Shown one piece after another: positions 34,621 to 45,956 of a stretch of 64,000 bases of DNA. Numbering within the stretch: the first letter of the stretch is position 1; each line of letters opens with the position of its first letter. This DNA comes from Gnetum montanum. Taxonomy: Eukaryota > Streptophyta > Gnetopsida > Gnetales > Gnetaceae. Under the pieces are notes generated by a model. The model ran no database searches and was not told where the DNA came from. It saw only the letters and a program-made list of their open reading frames with translations. The position numbers and the translations under genes are program-made. Location: the NCBI GenBank assembly GCA_015680685.1, contig MNCI01004656.1, forward strand, positions 1,752,985-1,816,984, in the 5' to 3' direction.

Positions 34621-35499
34621 CTTCTTAGGGAGTGGTCCTACCTTTATTCAATCTGTAATGATTTTAGTAAGTATGATAGCTTGCATGTTTATATTGAATG
34701 ATGACAGAAGCTTGTTTGTAGTAAGGGAATTTTTGGAAGGGGAAGTTGGTCTTGATGAAGCTCTAATTCTACCAGCCTCTTTAGAACTTGTCCTTAAAAA
34801 ATGATGTTTCTTTGGTTGGCCCTTAGTATTGTTGGTAGGATTCTCTATCTAAATATTCACTACTCTTGTAGCTTTTCTCTACTATGGTTATGATGGAAAT
34901 TCACCTTGCATAGAAGGTGGTGGCACTAGTGGTAAAGGATTAGAAGGGAAATTTGATGGGCCAGCTACTGGAAAATGTGTGTGAGGACTCTGATTCATCC
35001 TTGGAGTAGTAGGTCTATAGTATTATGGTGGATAGTAAGAAGAAGAAGTTTGAACTAATGTGTTTTCTAGAGATATTAGATGCTGAACATAATATCCATA
35101 ATAGTTTTGTTTCATGTATGGATATTGTTGCCTTGGTGGTGGCATGATCCACATCTATGATTGCTATCATTACTACTGATATTGCTCCTATGGTTAAGGA
35201 TAGGCTCCACTTGGGTAATATGTTTGTTGGAAGGATTTCCTGATATTACCTTTAGGATAAGATAATTTTTGAGCATCTGCTTCTTGACAAAGCTTGGATT
35301 GACTACAGATACCTGAGATTCTTGCAAGTGGACTAGAACAAGACAACATTCCTTAGGATGTTTGTATTGGCACACAATTAGTGTGAGCATAAGTGATTCT
35401 TGTTTGCATTGGCATCCCCCAGTCTTCTTCATTAATGATTCTATCATTGAATTTTCTTGTCTCCTTGGTAGGTGGTGATGTATCTTTGTTTAAGGCCAT
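34621..35499 (-). pseudogene. gag remnant of element E, capsid core deleted
   Basis: Start MALNKDTSPPTKETRKFND at 35499. It goes quickly to a Pro/Tyr/Gln-rich C-terminal region (PPPRQQYPYMKQNYYGYY, then SSYYPP and RPTTPRMNQSPH). The retrotransposon capsid block seen in B (WY..L.L.....F) is absent, so most of the structural part is lost. Several stops. Confidence 0.65.
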
Positions 35500-35628
35500 G
35501 TTTGTGATTTAAGATGTTGGTCAAGTGTGCATAACTTATTTTGGGTTATTAAAAAAATTAAGAATTTGACTTTGGATTTCTAATACAATGAAATTTGGAA
35601 AATCAATTACTAATCATACATTGACTTG

Positions 35629-35647
35629 TCCTTGGGAAAGACGCTAA
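35629..35647 (-). other. Primer-binding site of element E, tRNA-Asp type, decayed
   Basis: Minus strand TTAGCGTCTTTCCCAAGGA aligns with the tRNA-Asp complement TGGCGCCGTTGCCGGGGA with several changes, directly next to the 5' LTR. Confidence 0.6.
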
Positions 35648-36544
35648 TGATGAGTGGTGGAGTAGTCCAACATCCAACCATATGAGATACAAGTGTTCAT
35701 GCATAGCCCAATTGAATTCCGTAGATAAGGCAATGTGATTATGCTAGTAACTGATTTGAGTTTATGATTTTTATCTTCCCACATGAGCTAGTAAAATCAA
35801 TGCATATGTTTTAACTCAAAGTCAGGTGTATGATAATTGATGTTGCTTTGGCCATTTTACTCCTAGCAAACATGAGGTAAATGAACATGGTTTCTAAGTC
35901 TAAGTAAAGAACAAATAAATCTAATCTAGCCTAGGCGATGGGCATCCATTCCTAACTCTTCTTACATGTCTTGGACTTATGTAATTGTTACTAGGATTAT
36001 TAAGTATCTCGCTATTTTGCAAATCAAGTGATAGTACCACTGGGTTACCAAGCGATCACACTTTATGCTCAAAATTAGTTGTATCCATTCCGCTTAACAA
36101 TTGTAAAAGTAAAGTTCATGGGAAAGTAAATAGTAACTAAGAAAATAGTAATTAGTATACTAAGTAAAAATAGTAAATATTATTTTATGTAAACAATAAA
36201 AACTAAGTGAATGCTACAATGGGAAAAAGTAAGCTTGATCTTTATTGTCATTCACACTTGTGTTTGACTACAAGATGCTCAAATGAAGAGTCTATACAAT
36301 CATTTCACACCACACTATAGGTATACATTACTAAGTGCTAATTACTAAAATTAAGAAAACAAACTGATAGAGTTTCACTAAGGTGAAATGAAAATTATTT
36401 TTTGAACAGTGTACCTAAATGTCATTTTTATAGGCCTACATGTGTCTACAATATTAGATATCTGACATCATAGCTTATGTCTTGATATCAAGGATCTGAT
36501 ATCAAATTCTTAATATCATAGCCTTTTAAAAATGCAATTTATCA
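35648..36544 (-). repeat. 5' LTR of element E
   Basis: 897 bp, same edges as the 3' copy (TGATAAATTGCATTTTT ... CACTCATCA on the minus strand). It contains three GATATC-like sites near 36460-36520. Confidence 0.9.
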
Positions 36545-36989
36545 CTACCAATATCATAAGTGTGTTTTAGAAATCATGATGCTAGAGGATAATACAACAA
36601 GATAAAAGTTGTAGCAAAGCTAAAGGAAGTGATGAAGAGTCTTTTGATGATTGTGTCAATCTTGTGGCATTAATACAACAAAATTGATGTAGGGCTTGCT
36701 ATGTTCACACATAAGTGTTGATGCATAAGCAATAAATGTATGTATAACTGCATGTACCAAATATATTTATGACATATTTTTCTTGATACCTTAATCAAAC
36801 TCTTACAATTTTGTTCTATAAAATTTAGAATTTATTAATGTATCCTATAGCATGGTGTGAAGTAGTTGTTTGAAATCTTTATTCCAGTGCCTTGTACCTA
36901 GACATATTGCATGAAAAAAAAAATATTGAGACTATTTTATTCCACTAAATCACTTTGACATAGCCTAGAGTTTATCTTAATGCAATTTA

Positions 36990-37159
36990 ATTAATAATGA
37001 GGTGTTAGCCTAGTGGTAAGACACTTGATTTGAAAGCTCTAGGTCATAGGTTCGATTCAGGTGGGAAATGCTAAGTTATATAAAGTTCTAATTAGACTAT
37101 ATATCTTGAGGTGTACCTATGTTTCACTCATTTCAAGTTCCAACACCACCCACCTCCCA
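36990..37159 (+). mobile_element. tRNA-derived SINE in the LTR of element C
   Basis: A box-like TTAGCCTAGTGGTAAGA (37005) and B box GGTTCGATTC (37051) lie at the spacing of an internal pol III promoter. The 170-bp unit is flanked by an 11-bp direct repeat AATGCAATTTA at 36979-36989 and 37160-37170, a target duplication of LINE-type integration. No open frame. Confidence 0.8.
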
Positions 37160-37529
37160 AATGCAATTTACTTTTTAATGCATATTTGTTTAACATTTAC
37201 ATTTCCTTGCATTTTAATGAATTGGTAGGATGAGTACAATTAGTTTTGAGCATAAACATGTATTCACTTGGTAATTCTAGCAACATTATTAGTTGGTTTT
37301 TCTCTATAGTATAATGCTTGGTAATCCTAATAGAGGGTACATGCATTCAATATATGTATAGCAAACTAGGAATCAAGCACTTATCGCTATTAGGCTAGAC
37401 ACGAATTTATCTTTATAATAGTGGGTATGTGCAAACAATACCACTACCTCAAATCAATACTTCAATCAAATAGTGAAATTGATAAATATATAAGAAATAA
37501 AATTTAGGTAGGATGATCAAAATGGAGAG

Positions 37530-38035
37530 AGGCTAGTATTGTTCTATGTAATAAAAGGATACCAATAAAAATAAATAAAAAATTTCAGAAGATAATAATA
37601 ATGTTGGCTATCTTATAGAGTGTTGGATGCTGAGAATTACAAAAGAGGCATTTATTAACAAATCAGTGTGTTAGAAATGTGAATGGTTAGATAGATGTTG
37701 AATGTTACTGGAAGAGATAAACTACATAATACAAACATTATAAAAAGACTTGGAGTGACTTTTATTTCAAATAAGCTATAAGAATGGTGACTTAGATGGT
37801 TTAAACATGTGCAGAGAAGATCATAAAATGAGCCTACAAAAAAGGGTTGCTATATTACTATTCCATGAAAGCTACTGAAATGAACACCAAAAAGAACTTG
37901 GAAAGAAATAATTGAAGATGATTTGAAGAAATAAAGATCCATCTCTTTATAGAGGTGAATGACAAAAATAAACTCATGTAGCAAATCCCATTTTTTTGGG
38001 ACAAGGCTAGGATGATGATGACTTAGGTTAGATAT
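37530..38035 (+). mobile_element. 5'-truncated LINE tail in the LTR of element C
   Basis: It aligns with the LINE at 9330-10520: GTAATAAAAGGATACCAATAAAA (37540) matches GTAATAAAAGAATCCCAACAAAA (10037). TTAGATAGATGTTGAATGTTAC and TTATTTCAAATAAGCTA also have matches, and it ends with TTTGGGACAAGGCTAGGATG. Only the C-terminal end of ORF2 is present, full of stops. Confidence 0.8.
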
Positions 38036-38121
38036 TTTAGATTTTAATATTTTAATATTATTTTATTATGGACCAAATAATATTAAGATTATATGCATCA
38101 ATTAAATTTAACCATACATAC

Positions 38122-39102
38122 TGATGAAGCATCAGTTGGCTAAGATATCGTAGATGCTATGTCATAGATGCTACATCGCATCTACAATATCGTAGATGTG
38201 CTATCGCAACTACGTTGATGGGTACACATCGATGTAGCCTTTTCAATGCATACACATCAATGTGATCCTGTCAACACATACATGTCAACCTAATGTCTAT
38301 TTTCACCTATAAATACATGTGCTCCTACTATGTATTTAACATTATTTTGTGAATAGGGTAGCCTAACCCTTGTAGTTTTATTTTGTAGTCTTAGAGAATA
38401 GTTAGTGAGTGGTCATAGTGTAGATATAAGTTAATTATATGACATCTTATTCAAGTGGAAATGTACTTGAATACATTCCATGAATGGAAATAATATTGAG
38501 ATTTATTATTATTCATTGGAGCACTTTAACTTAGATTGAATTTAATTTTCATGAAATTTAATTTTCATGAAATTTAATTTTACATATACTTAGTTAATAT
38601 TTATGTTTCATGTGCTTAGTTAATATTTACATTTCCATGCATGTTAATCAATTGCTAGAATGAGCGCAACTAGTTTCGAGCATAAACACATATTCACTTG
38701 GTAATCCTAGTAAGGTTATTATTTCATTCACCTAGTAGCATAATGCTTGGAAATCCTAGTAGTGGATATGTGGATTTAGGATGTGTACGACAAGCTGGAA
38801 ATGAACACTCATCACCCATAGGCTAGTTTAGACTTTATATTTCTATTGTTAGTTAGATTAAATAATTGATTTCTTTATTACCGTTAGAAGTAGCATAAAG
38901 CTGAAACAACATTAACAATCATCTGTTTCACTTTGCACTAAACCATATATGAAAAAGCTATCAAAGTGGAAAGAAAAAAAACTAAGATCAAGGCATAATG
39001 ATCTAGATGCCACAACTAGTCCCATCTATGGAATTTGACTGGATTGTGTGTAAATTCTTGTGATTCATATGGTTGGACGTAGGTGGTAGCTACCGTTCAT
39101 CA
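38122..39102 (+). repeat. 5' LTR of element B
   Basis: 981 bp, TGATGAAGCATCAGTT to CGTTCATCA. U3 is packed with ATCGTAGATG and ATCGCATCTAC repeats (38145-38215), and the TATAAATA box is at 38308-38315. Confidence 0.9.
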
Positions 39103-39103
39103 T

Positions 39104-39121
39104 TACTGCCATTGTTAGGGA
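39104..39121 (+). other. Primer-binding site of element B, tRNA-Asp type
   Basis: TACTGCCATTGTTAGGGA aligns with the tRNA-Asp complement, one base after the LTR. Confidence 0.7.
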
Positions 39122-39227
39122 TGATGCTTGTTATCTAGGTTAGTTATATTATACATGATTGCTATAAAAGTATTAACAATTTATATTTTAGAAAATTTTA
39201 ATATTTGAATTCACACATGATAAAACA

Positions 39228-41250
39228 ATGTCTTCTTCACATAGAACCCATAACACATCGTATGATGAAAACACTCATAGGAGAAATGATAGGTTCTATA
39301 CTAAAGAGAATTGAAGTGAACAACCTTAGGAAAGGATTTCATATTCTCATTTACACCCTTACTACATCCAAGGACTACGTACAATTGGTATAGAAAATCC
39401 TAGAGGAGATGAAGAAAGTCCTAGAATAAGGAGGACCTTAAGGCCTATGGCCTTCTCTAAACCTAGAAAAGATAGATCAAGGGACCATGGAGGAAGATAT
39501 AGGAGCCATGGTGATTCTCCTAGTTCACCATCTGCCTTTTCCCCTTCAACATCTAGTTTTGAAAAAGATGAACATAGGTATAGAGATAGAGCTCCACTAT
39601 GGGATCAAGATAAAGATAGACATTAAACCCAAGGGCAAAATTAAAGACATTAAAATGAGCATAGATAAGATCATCATAATGAGATGAATAGAAATATAGA
39701 TTATAACCATGATGTGTCTAGTATAGATGAATCCTTTTTGGTTACTAGGGACCTGACATAAATTAGGGAGGTGGTTCAAATAGCCCAAAGGCATCAAAGG
39801 GATAACTACATCAAACAACTTGATGTCAACAACATTTCTAGATTTATGAGAGGCTATAATTTTGATCCACAACATCATTGACAAGACTTTCATAATTCCT
39901 ACACCTTGCAAAACATTGAATGCAAATGGAGAAAGATTAAGCTCTTTCCTAGGATACTACTAGATGAAGCTAAAAGTTGGTACAGATCATTGAAACTAGA
40001 TTCCATTCACTGATGGTTCACAATGCTAGATCTCTTCAATGAAAAATACCAAACCTATGTGGGAGTGTCTAGCCTAAGAAAACAAATCCAAGGATGGAAG
40101 CAAGAGAAACATGAATCCTTGGATTTGGCCTTGGAAAAATATTATTCTCTACTACATAGATGTCCTGACATGGATTTCTCTCAAAAAGAGCAACTTTTCC
40201 ACATCATAGATGGGCTTCGTAATCAAACGATGGAGACACTTAGGTTTTATGCCTAGGGTTGATTATGCAAATTGAAAGTTCATCAAATACAAAGGCTAAT
40301 TGAGGACATGTCAAAAAAAAAATAAGGAGAGCTATGTAAATGAGATAATGTAGAGGAATATAACTATCTTCAAAAGAAAATGGTCCATATCTATAATGAG
40401 GAAAAAGAGGTATCTCTCGATGAGATGATTTCACAACAAATCTAGCCAATACAAAAGTACATCAATGAGCTTAAAGCGAGGCCTGATAAGATGTGGGAGT
40501 TAATGAATGAAAAATTTACAACTTACATGAAAACCATAGAGGAGAGAGTAACATAAAATGAATCAAATGATCAAAACAAGAAGAGGAAAAAGAACCAAGA
40601 AGCAAGTAGGAACACTTATTGACAAAAAGAAAAAATGGCTATAGAAGAAGAGGCTATAGACTCAACCACAAAAGAGGATGATGAATCTGACATCTACCTA
40701 TATGACCATCCAAAGGGATATTGCCTAGTTAAGTTACGTCTACATGAGTATGGGGCCTTTACTTGAATCCCAAGTTTGTACAAAAGAAAATGCCTAGGAA
40801 ATGACCTTACTCATAAGGTTATTATAGAAAGTCCTACAACCAATTGTACTATTAGAGTAGGACTTCTTATTAGCATCAAAATTACTATCAACTACAATGG
40901 TAGAATCCAAAATCATGGGGGAGGCCATCATCAAACCAGCACTACCCTTATGACCAGTAAAACTTGAATGGAGATTATGTTCAAAAACTTGTTACCCCAA
41001 CTAGTTTTACTTCCTTTACCTCAAATCACTACTACCACTCTCTTGAATATCATCAACTCACAACATCTTGTATGGAATCACCACCTTTCATCCTTTGTCA
41101 TCTCCTCAGTATTCTCATACTTCCCTCCACCATATTTCACCCCCAGCAACACAAGAAGGTTCTGCATCACAACATCAATGAAAAAATGCTAATTGTGCTA
41201 TGATTATACATAGAAAGGATAATTCTAGTATATCTCAATAAAAGTTTTGA
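39228..41250 (+). pseudogene. gag of element B
   Basis: Start MSSSHRTHNTSYDENTH at 39228. An Arg-rich segment with RDHGGRYRSHGDSPSS (about 39490) and FSPSTSSFEKDEHRYRDR follows. The capsid core is near 39830-40255: NISRFMRGYNFDPQHH, KLFPRILLDEAKSWYRSLKL, the long open stretch MLDLFNEKYQTYVGVSSLRK, then LDLALEKYYSLLHRCPDMDF and LFHIIDGLRNQTMETLRF. This matches the plant retrotransposon gag domain. A coiled region and the motif SDIYLYDHPKGYC (about 40690) follow, then a Ser/Thr/Pro-rich tail. About a dozen stops. It would form the particle shell. Confidence 0.85.
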
Positions 41251-41990
41251 AAATCTCCTTTCTTTAGGATGGCTTCTTCCCTTAGGCACAAAACTCATAT
41301 ACCTACCAACTCATCAAAACTAGCACAAGGCCAATCTGGTGCAACATCTTTAATCTCCAAAACAATGTATTCTAATCATATGTGAAAGTTAACAATCATC
41401 AAATCTCTAACACAAGACATAAAAGATAAACCTATCAATATGGAGAGATAGAAAAACCCATGCATCAGTAATAATAATGGATGTAGTTATTGGCCAAAAG
41501 TTCAAAATGTTAACACAACCTCTATACTAATGCACAACAAAGTCAAGGAACAAGTGTGGGAGTGAAAACAAGTCTACATAGTAGCCACTAAAATAGAAGG
41601 CACCCAGTGGCTTGAAAATGAGAATATAAAACTATTTCAAAGATGCATGAAAAAAACTAATCCACTTATCAGTTTTGGACATAAGGAAATGGATCAAATA
41701 GAGAACTTAGATGCACACATCTTACACTCTAACTATACATTAATAAAAGGTATTAAACAAGGAGACCTACAAATTAGGATAGAAAATGAAGAAGAAGAAG
41801 AAGGAAACAAATTTGGACCCTCTTAAAAGAAAATAACTTCAAGTCTAGTTAAAGATATGTCTCCCAATCAAAACAATATTATCATCAATGTTAGATGTGG
41901 TACCATGCGAAAAATTAAATCAATAAAGATGATAAATGGAAAAACTTTGGTGTATATCCAACATGTGTGGTCCATTTTCTAAATGCTCAC
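41251..41990 (+). other. Residual region of element B across the pol deletion
   Basis: This follows the gag tail and aligns with element A (51610-51900) through blocks such as AATGTTAACACAA and ACTAA.A...AGGCACCCAGTGG. It also aligns with E (33800-34000) near AAATCAATAAAGATGATAAATGG. No protease, RT or integrase motif is present. An acidic run (GAAGAAGAAGAAGAAGG at 41788) is visible. Confidence 0.5.
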
Positions 41991-43714
41991 CCACAAGATT
42001 AATCATGGGGAAGATGCTCCATTTTGATGCAAGAACTAATAAGTGATTTTTACTTTTTTTTATATAATTTTTTATCATTTTTCCATTTCCTTCATTATTT
42101 TCTAATTCTTAATATGTTTTTTATTTCTTAATATTTTTCTTTTCTTTTCTTTATAATTTTTTATTTTCTTGAGTCATTTTCTTCATATTTCCATTAATTA
42201 TATTACCAATCATGATGTAGAAGTCAACACTATGTGTTGGGTTTTTGTGCTATGCTATCAAGATGATTAGGTAAGTAATTGTGTGAAGTAGCGAGACCAC
42301 CTCATCCATACCTATAGTTCTCTAAATAAAAAGGTCTTTTGTCATGAAATAAATTTGGTTCTTCTTTCATGAAACATAAAATCAATCAATGATCGTTGTA
42401 TCTTCAAGAAAGAGGGAATGATCAAGTGGAAATGGTAAAGGATGTGACCTTAAAGGAATTTGTTAGGTTCTCTTCTTATCTTCCTTAGTTTGGTTTATGA
42501 CTCATGTAGGAACATGTCATCACTCCTCTGTTGACTAATAAATAGGAAGCTATGTTTCTGCATGGTGTGTTTCCTATGTCAAAAAATATAAGATTAAAAA
42601 AAATAAAAAATTAAAAAAATGAAAAAAAAATAAAAAAAAAATAATGAGAATTTAAAGCACACCCCTTGGACACAATGATGGGCTAAACGCACTAGTTATG
42701 GGGCTAGAAAGATATGTTACCCATGCGTGAAGGCATCCCTCTAACTAAGGCCCTTCCTTCCTTTTTCTCTTTTCTTCTCTTTTTGGAGTGATGATTGTTC
42801 TTGGTGGTGGTTGCACACTCATGATGGTCAATAGGAAGGAACACATCAATGCATGATCACTGTAAATGGTATGGACTTGGTTTGAAACTTGGACGAATAG
42901 GTATGCTAGTCATTTTAATCACACTTGACATAAAAACCTATTGCAAACATGGTAAAGCACATTACATCCCAATCTCTAAAATTCCTTCTCATTTCCTTAT
43001 TCACCTCACTACTGCATGCAATTATGTGCCTTTTGGTTTTGTTTAGTATAGTGCAACATCCCAACCAAGGTAGTTGTGTGTCATTTGGAACAAAGGCATG
43101 TTCTACATTTAACTTCTTGTGTATCCACATACATCTATAGAACTGGTTATGCAAGGACATTATTGTAGAAGCATGCTTTGGAGAGAACCCACTTGCATAA
43201 ATTTTGTTGATCATAACTTTAAACTAACCTCCACATATTCTAGAACATTAGTGATGGCTTCTCTAAATTTATGCATGATTTTGGGACTACTTCTCATTTG
43301 TTTCATTAACTTTTCATACTTTTCTATTTCCATATCCTTCAATATTTCTTGACTAGCTTTTGACTCAGACTTTTGGTTTCAATTGTTCAAAAACTTTTAA
43401 GCTTCCAAAGTTATGCTTATTATTCATGGGGGCTAGGGATGTCTACTTTGAAATTTTTGCTAACATCCTATTTTCAAACATCATAGTAACTAATAGTAAT
43501 TGATCAAAATAATGTCAACAGCTTGATCATTTTTGTTACCTCATCACCTTGGGCATAGTACACTATCATCACCTTATGCTTAAATATAAACTAAGGGATC
43601 CAAAAAGGCTTAATTACTAAGGAAAATTTATCAAAAATAATGTTGATCCTTTGGAGATTATAGGTGATGCTAAAAGGAATTTCTAAGAAGGAAGGTCTTT
43701 TACTAGGCATGAAA
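41991..43714 (+). other. Conserved non-coding spacer of element B
   Basis: It begins at TCATGGGGAAGATGC (42004), followed by an AATAAGTG block, T-rich sequence, a GGATGTGACCTTAAAGG block (42436) and TGGACTTGGTTTGAAAC (42872). The order is as in A, D and E. Open frames here have no family signature. Confidence 0.6.
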
Positions 43715-44020
43715 ATGAAGCCAAGAGGGGGACAACGAAGGATACACCCATGGAAAAATAGTAGCACATACAAGGATCAAGGCTCAAATAGCACATGTTT
43801 TCTAGATCCATGAAATGATGAGGAGAAATTTTACTTCATACTTTAGAAATGTTTTGCATAAATAGAAAAGCATCAACATCACAATCAAGGTTGGAAGTTT
43901 GCCATTGCTAACAGCAATAGGAAGAAATGTCTTTAGCAAATTTTTGAAGACCTCTAAAAAATTTGTAATCTTCAATGTTTTTCTAGTCTTTTTATCTTTT
44001 TGTCATTTTTTAATACATCC
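43715..44020 (+). pseudogene. Third ORF stub of element B, mostly deleted
   Basis: Start MKPRGGQRRIHPW is the counterpart of the MAPKRGAQ start in A and E. About 300 bp remain before the conserved GTTAGTCAGTAGTT...AACTTGAGGA 3' end. The central two thirds are missing, so B has a recent or internal deletion here. Confidence 0.6.
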
Positions 44021-44156
44021 ACTTCAATAAAATTTTTTAATGTGACACTTAGAGTTAGTCAGTAGTTAGCATAATCAATAATCCCATCATTTACAATTTT
44101 TTGTAAAGAGAGATTAGTCCTATCTTGTTAACTTGAGGACACATTTTTGGTTAGTT

Positions 44157-44165
44157 ATGGAGGTA
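44157..44165 (+). other. Polypurine tract of element B
   Basis: ATGGAGGTA before TGATGAAGC, one change from the D form. Confidence 0.75.
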
Positions 44166-45174
44166 TGATGAAGCATCAATTCACTGAAATATCATAGATG
44201 CTATGTCATAGATGTTGCATCGCATCTACATTGTAGCATCCTTGTCGATGCATCTTAGTCGGCTACTACATAACATTTGCAATGTTGTAGATGTGATATC
44301 ATAGCCTTGATGTGTACACATCAACACAATCCCATGAATGCATGTGTTGATGCATTGACACATACACATCAATTTAGTATCTATTTTCGCATATAAATAC
44401 GGATACTCTTGCCACGTATTTGGCATTATTTTATTAATAGAGAACCTGAACCCTTGCAGTGTTATTCTGTAGTCTTAGAAAATAATCAGTGAGTGCCTAC
44501 AATGTGGATCTGAGTTAGTTGGAGGGTGTCTTATTTGAGTGGCAATGTACCTAGACAAATTCCATGAATGGTAATAATATTGAGATTGATTCTTATTCAT
44601 TACAGTACTTTGAATTAGATTAAATTTACTTTCCATGTAATTTTACTTTACATGTACTTATTTAATATTTATGTTTCATGTACTTACTTACTATTTATAT
44701 TTCATGCACATTAATCAATTGGTGGAATAAGCATCACCAATTTCAAGTGTAACACGTATTTGCTTAGTAATCCTTGTAATGTTATTGCTTGGTTTTCCTA
44801 GTAGCATACCACTTGGTAATCCCAGTAGTGGATATGTGGGTTTAAGACATATACAACAAGCTAGGAATAGACACTCATTGCCCATAGGCTAGGTTAGACT
44901 TTATCTTTATATTGTTAATTATATTAAATAATTGATTTCTCTATTATCATTGGGAGTAGCATAAAGTTGAAATAACATCAATAATCATATGCATCACTTT
45001 GGACTAAACCATAAATGATAAAGCTACCACTAGTCCAAGTGGAAAGATAGCGAACTATAATCAATGCTTAATGACCTAGATGCCCAACTAGTTCCATCCA
45101 TGGAATTCGATTGGATCATGAATGAACACTTGTGATTCACATGGTTGGGCATAGGGGGTGCCCACCACCAATCA
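44166..45174 (+). repeat. 3' LTR of element B
   Basis: About 1.0 kb, starting TGATGAAGCATCAATTC and ending ACCACCAATCA. It has the same ATAGATG/GCATCTAC palindromic U3 as the 5' copy. Confidence 0.88.
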
Positions 45175-45320
45175 TGTACTAAGGCCACACAAGTATAATT
45201 GTGAAAATAGCCACCTGTAATTGAATGCTTAGCTATTTAGTTTCCATACTAGTCTAGTCCATGGATTACAATTAGGTCACTTGTGATTTGTATGGTGTTG
45301 GGACTACTTATGGCTCATTA
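45175..45320 (+). repeat. 5' LTR of element C, right part
   Basis: It resumes after element B with GGCCACACAAGTATAATTG, the counterpart of GCTTCACAAGTGTAGTTGG in the D LTR, and ends ATGGCTCATTA. Confidence 0.75.
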
Positions 45321-45321
45321 C

Positions 45322-45340
45322 TGGCACCATTGTTGGGGAC
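45322..45340 (+). other. Primer-binding site of element C, tRNA-Asp type
   Basis: TGGCACCATTGTTGGGGAC is the best-preserved tRNA-Asp primer site in the window. Four positions differ from TGGCGCCGTTGCCGGGGAC, each a C-to-T or G-to-A change. Confidence 0.85.
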
Positions 45341-45455
45341 TGATACTAGTCACTGAATAGTTAGATTAACTCATAATTGCTATTAGGATGCAAAGATTTA
45401 TCCTTTGAAAGATATTATTATTATTATATTTTAAATACACACATAATAATAAAAA

Positions 45456-45956
45456 ATGTCTTCTTCTTGCAAAGTCAATTTTCCACTTGTTCATGAGTCT
45501 ATCAGGGCATGTGATAGAATAACCAAGAATAGAGATGATGCCTTCATTAAGTCAAAGTAGTTTACTAATATCCAAATTGCTACTATCTGACTTTCATTCT
45601 CCATTAAGATGACTAGATGCAATGGAGGAACCTAGAAGACAACATTATATTATCACCTAATCATTTAGCTTCATCAATGCTCATGATAGCATTAATTAAG
45701 TTTTAACTTAAAATAGTTGTTGATGACTACAAGATGGCTAATGATATGTCTAGGTCTTGTTAGCTCACTTAATCCTAACTATAGAAAGATCATTACATGG
45801 AGGCATACCATGAAGCCACTAAGGGACAAGACATTACCATTCCATTGACATTGTAACATGAAAAGAAGGATAAATATTATCATTTAGAAAAATCCAATGG
45901 AAAGAATCCTCCCCCCTTCATTGCAAATGATATGGAAAACCCATGACTACATTTAG
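45456..45956 (+). pseudogene. gag of element C, part 1
   Basis: Start MSSSCKVNFPLVHES at 45456, like MSSSHKSDFLPK of D. It continues to about 45950 (SPPFIANDMENP, compare SPFLMHQKDGGEP of D) and is then broken by an insert. Several stops. Confidence 0.75.

Larger units (their letters stand above)
28029..36544 (-). mobile_element. Element E: non-autonomous Ty3/gypsy derivative, minus strand
   Basis: LTRs lie at 28029-28922 (3') and 35648-36544 (5'). Flanks TTACT and CTACC differ only by two C/T changes and are probably an aged target duplication. The 6.7-kb interior holds a tRNA-Asp primer site, a short gag remnant, a protease, the conserved spacer and the third ORF. RT, RNase H and integrase are absent. 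Orientation is opposite to D, tail to tail. Confidence 0.88.
36630..38121 (+). repeat. 5' LTR of element C, left part
   Basis: Family blocks are recognisable: TATTGAGACTATT (36923), GAGCATAAACATGTATTCACTTGG (37247), TGCTTGGTAATCCTA (37313), and the terminal stretch TTTAACCATACATAC (38107). The start is placed at TGATGAAGAGTC by analogy and is uncertain. Subtracting the SINE and the LINE leaves an LTR of about normal length. Confidence 0.65.
38122..45174 (+). mobile_element. Element B: non-autonomous Ty3/gypsy derivative nested in C
   Basis: LTRs lie at 38122-39102 and 44166-45174. Flanks CATAC and TGTAC match at three of five positions and are a probable aged duplication; sequence on both sides belongs to the LTR of C. 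The 5.1-kb interior has primer site, the best-preserved gag of the window, a gag tail, the spacer and a stub of the third ORF. Protease, RT, RNase H and integrase are absent. Confidence 0.88.

Noticed and set aside
37001-37075. tRNA gene
   Set aside because: A and B boxes are present, but the arms do not pair into a cloverleaf as far as I can see, and the unit has a tail and an 11-bp target duplication, so it is a SINE.
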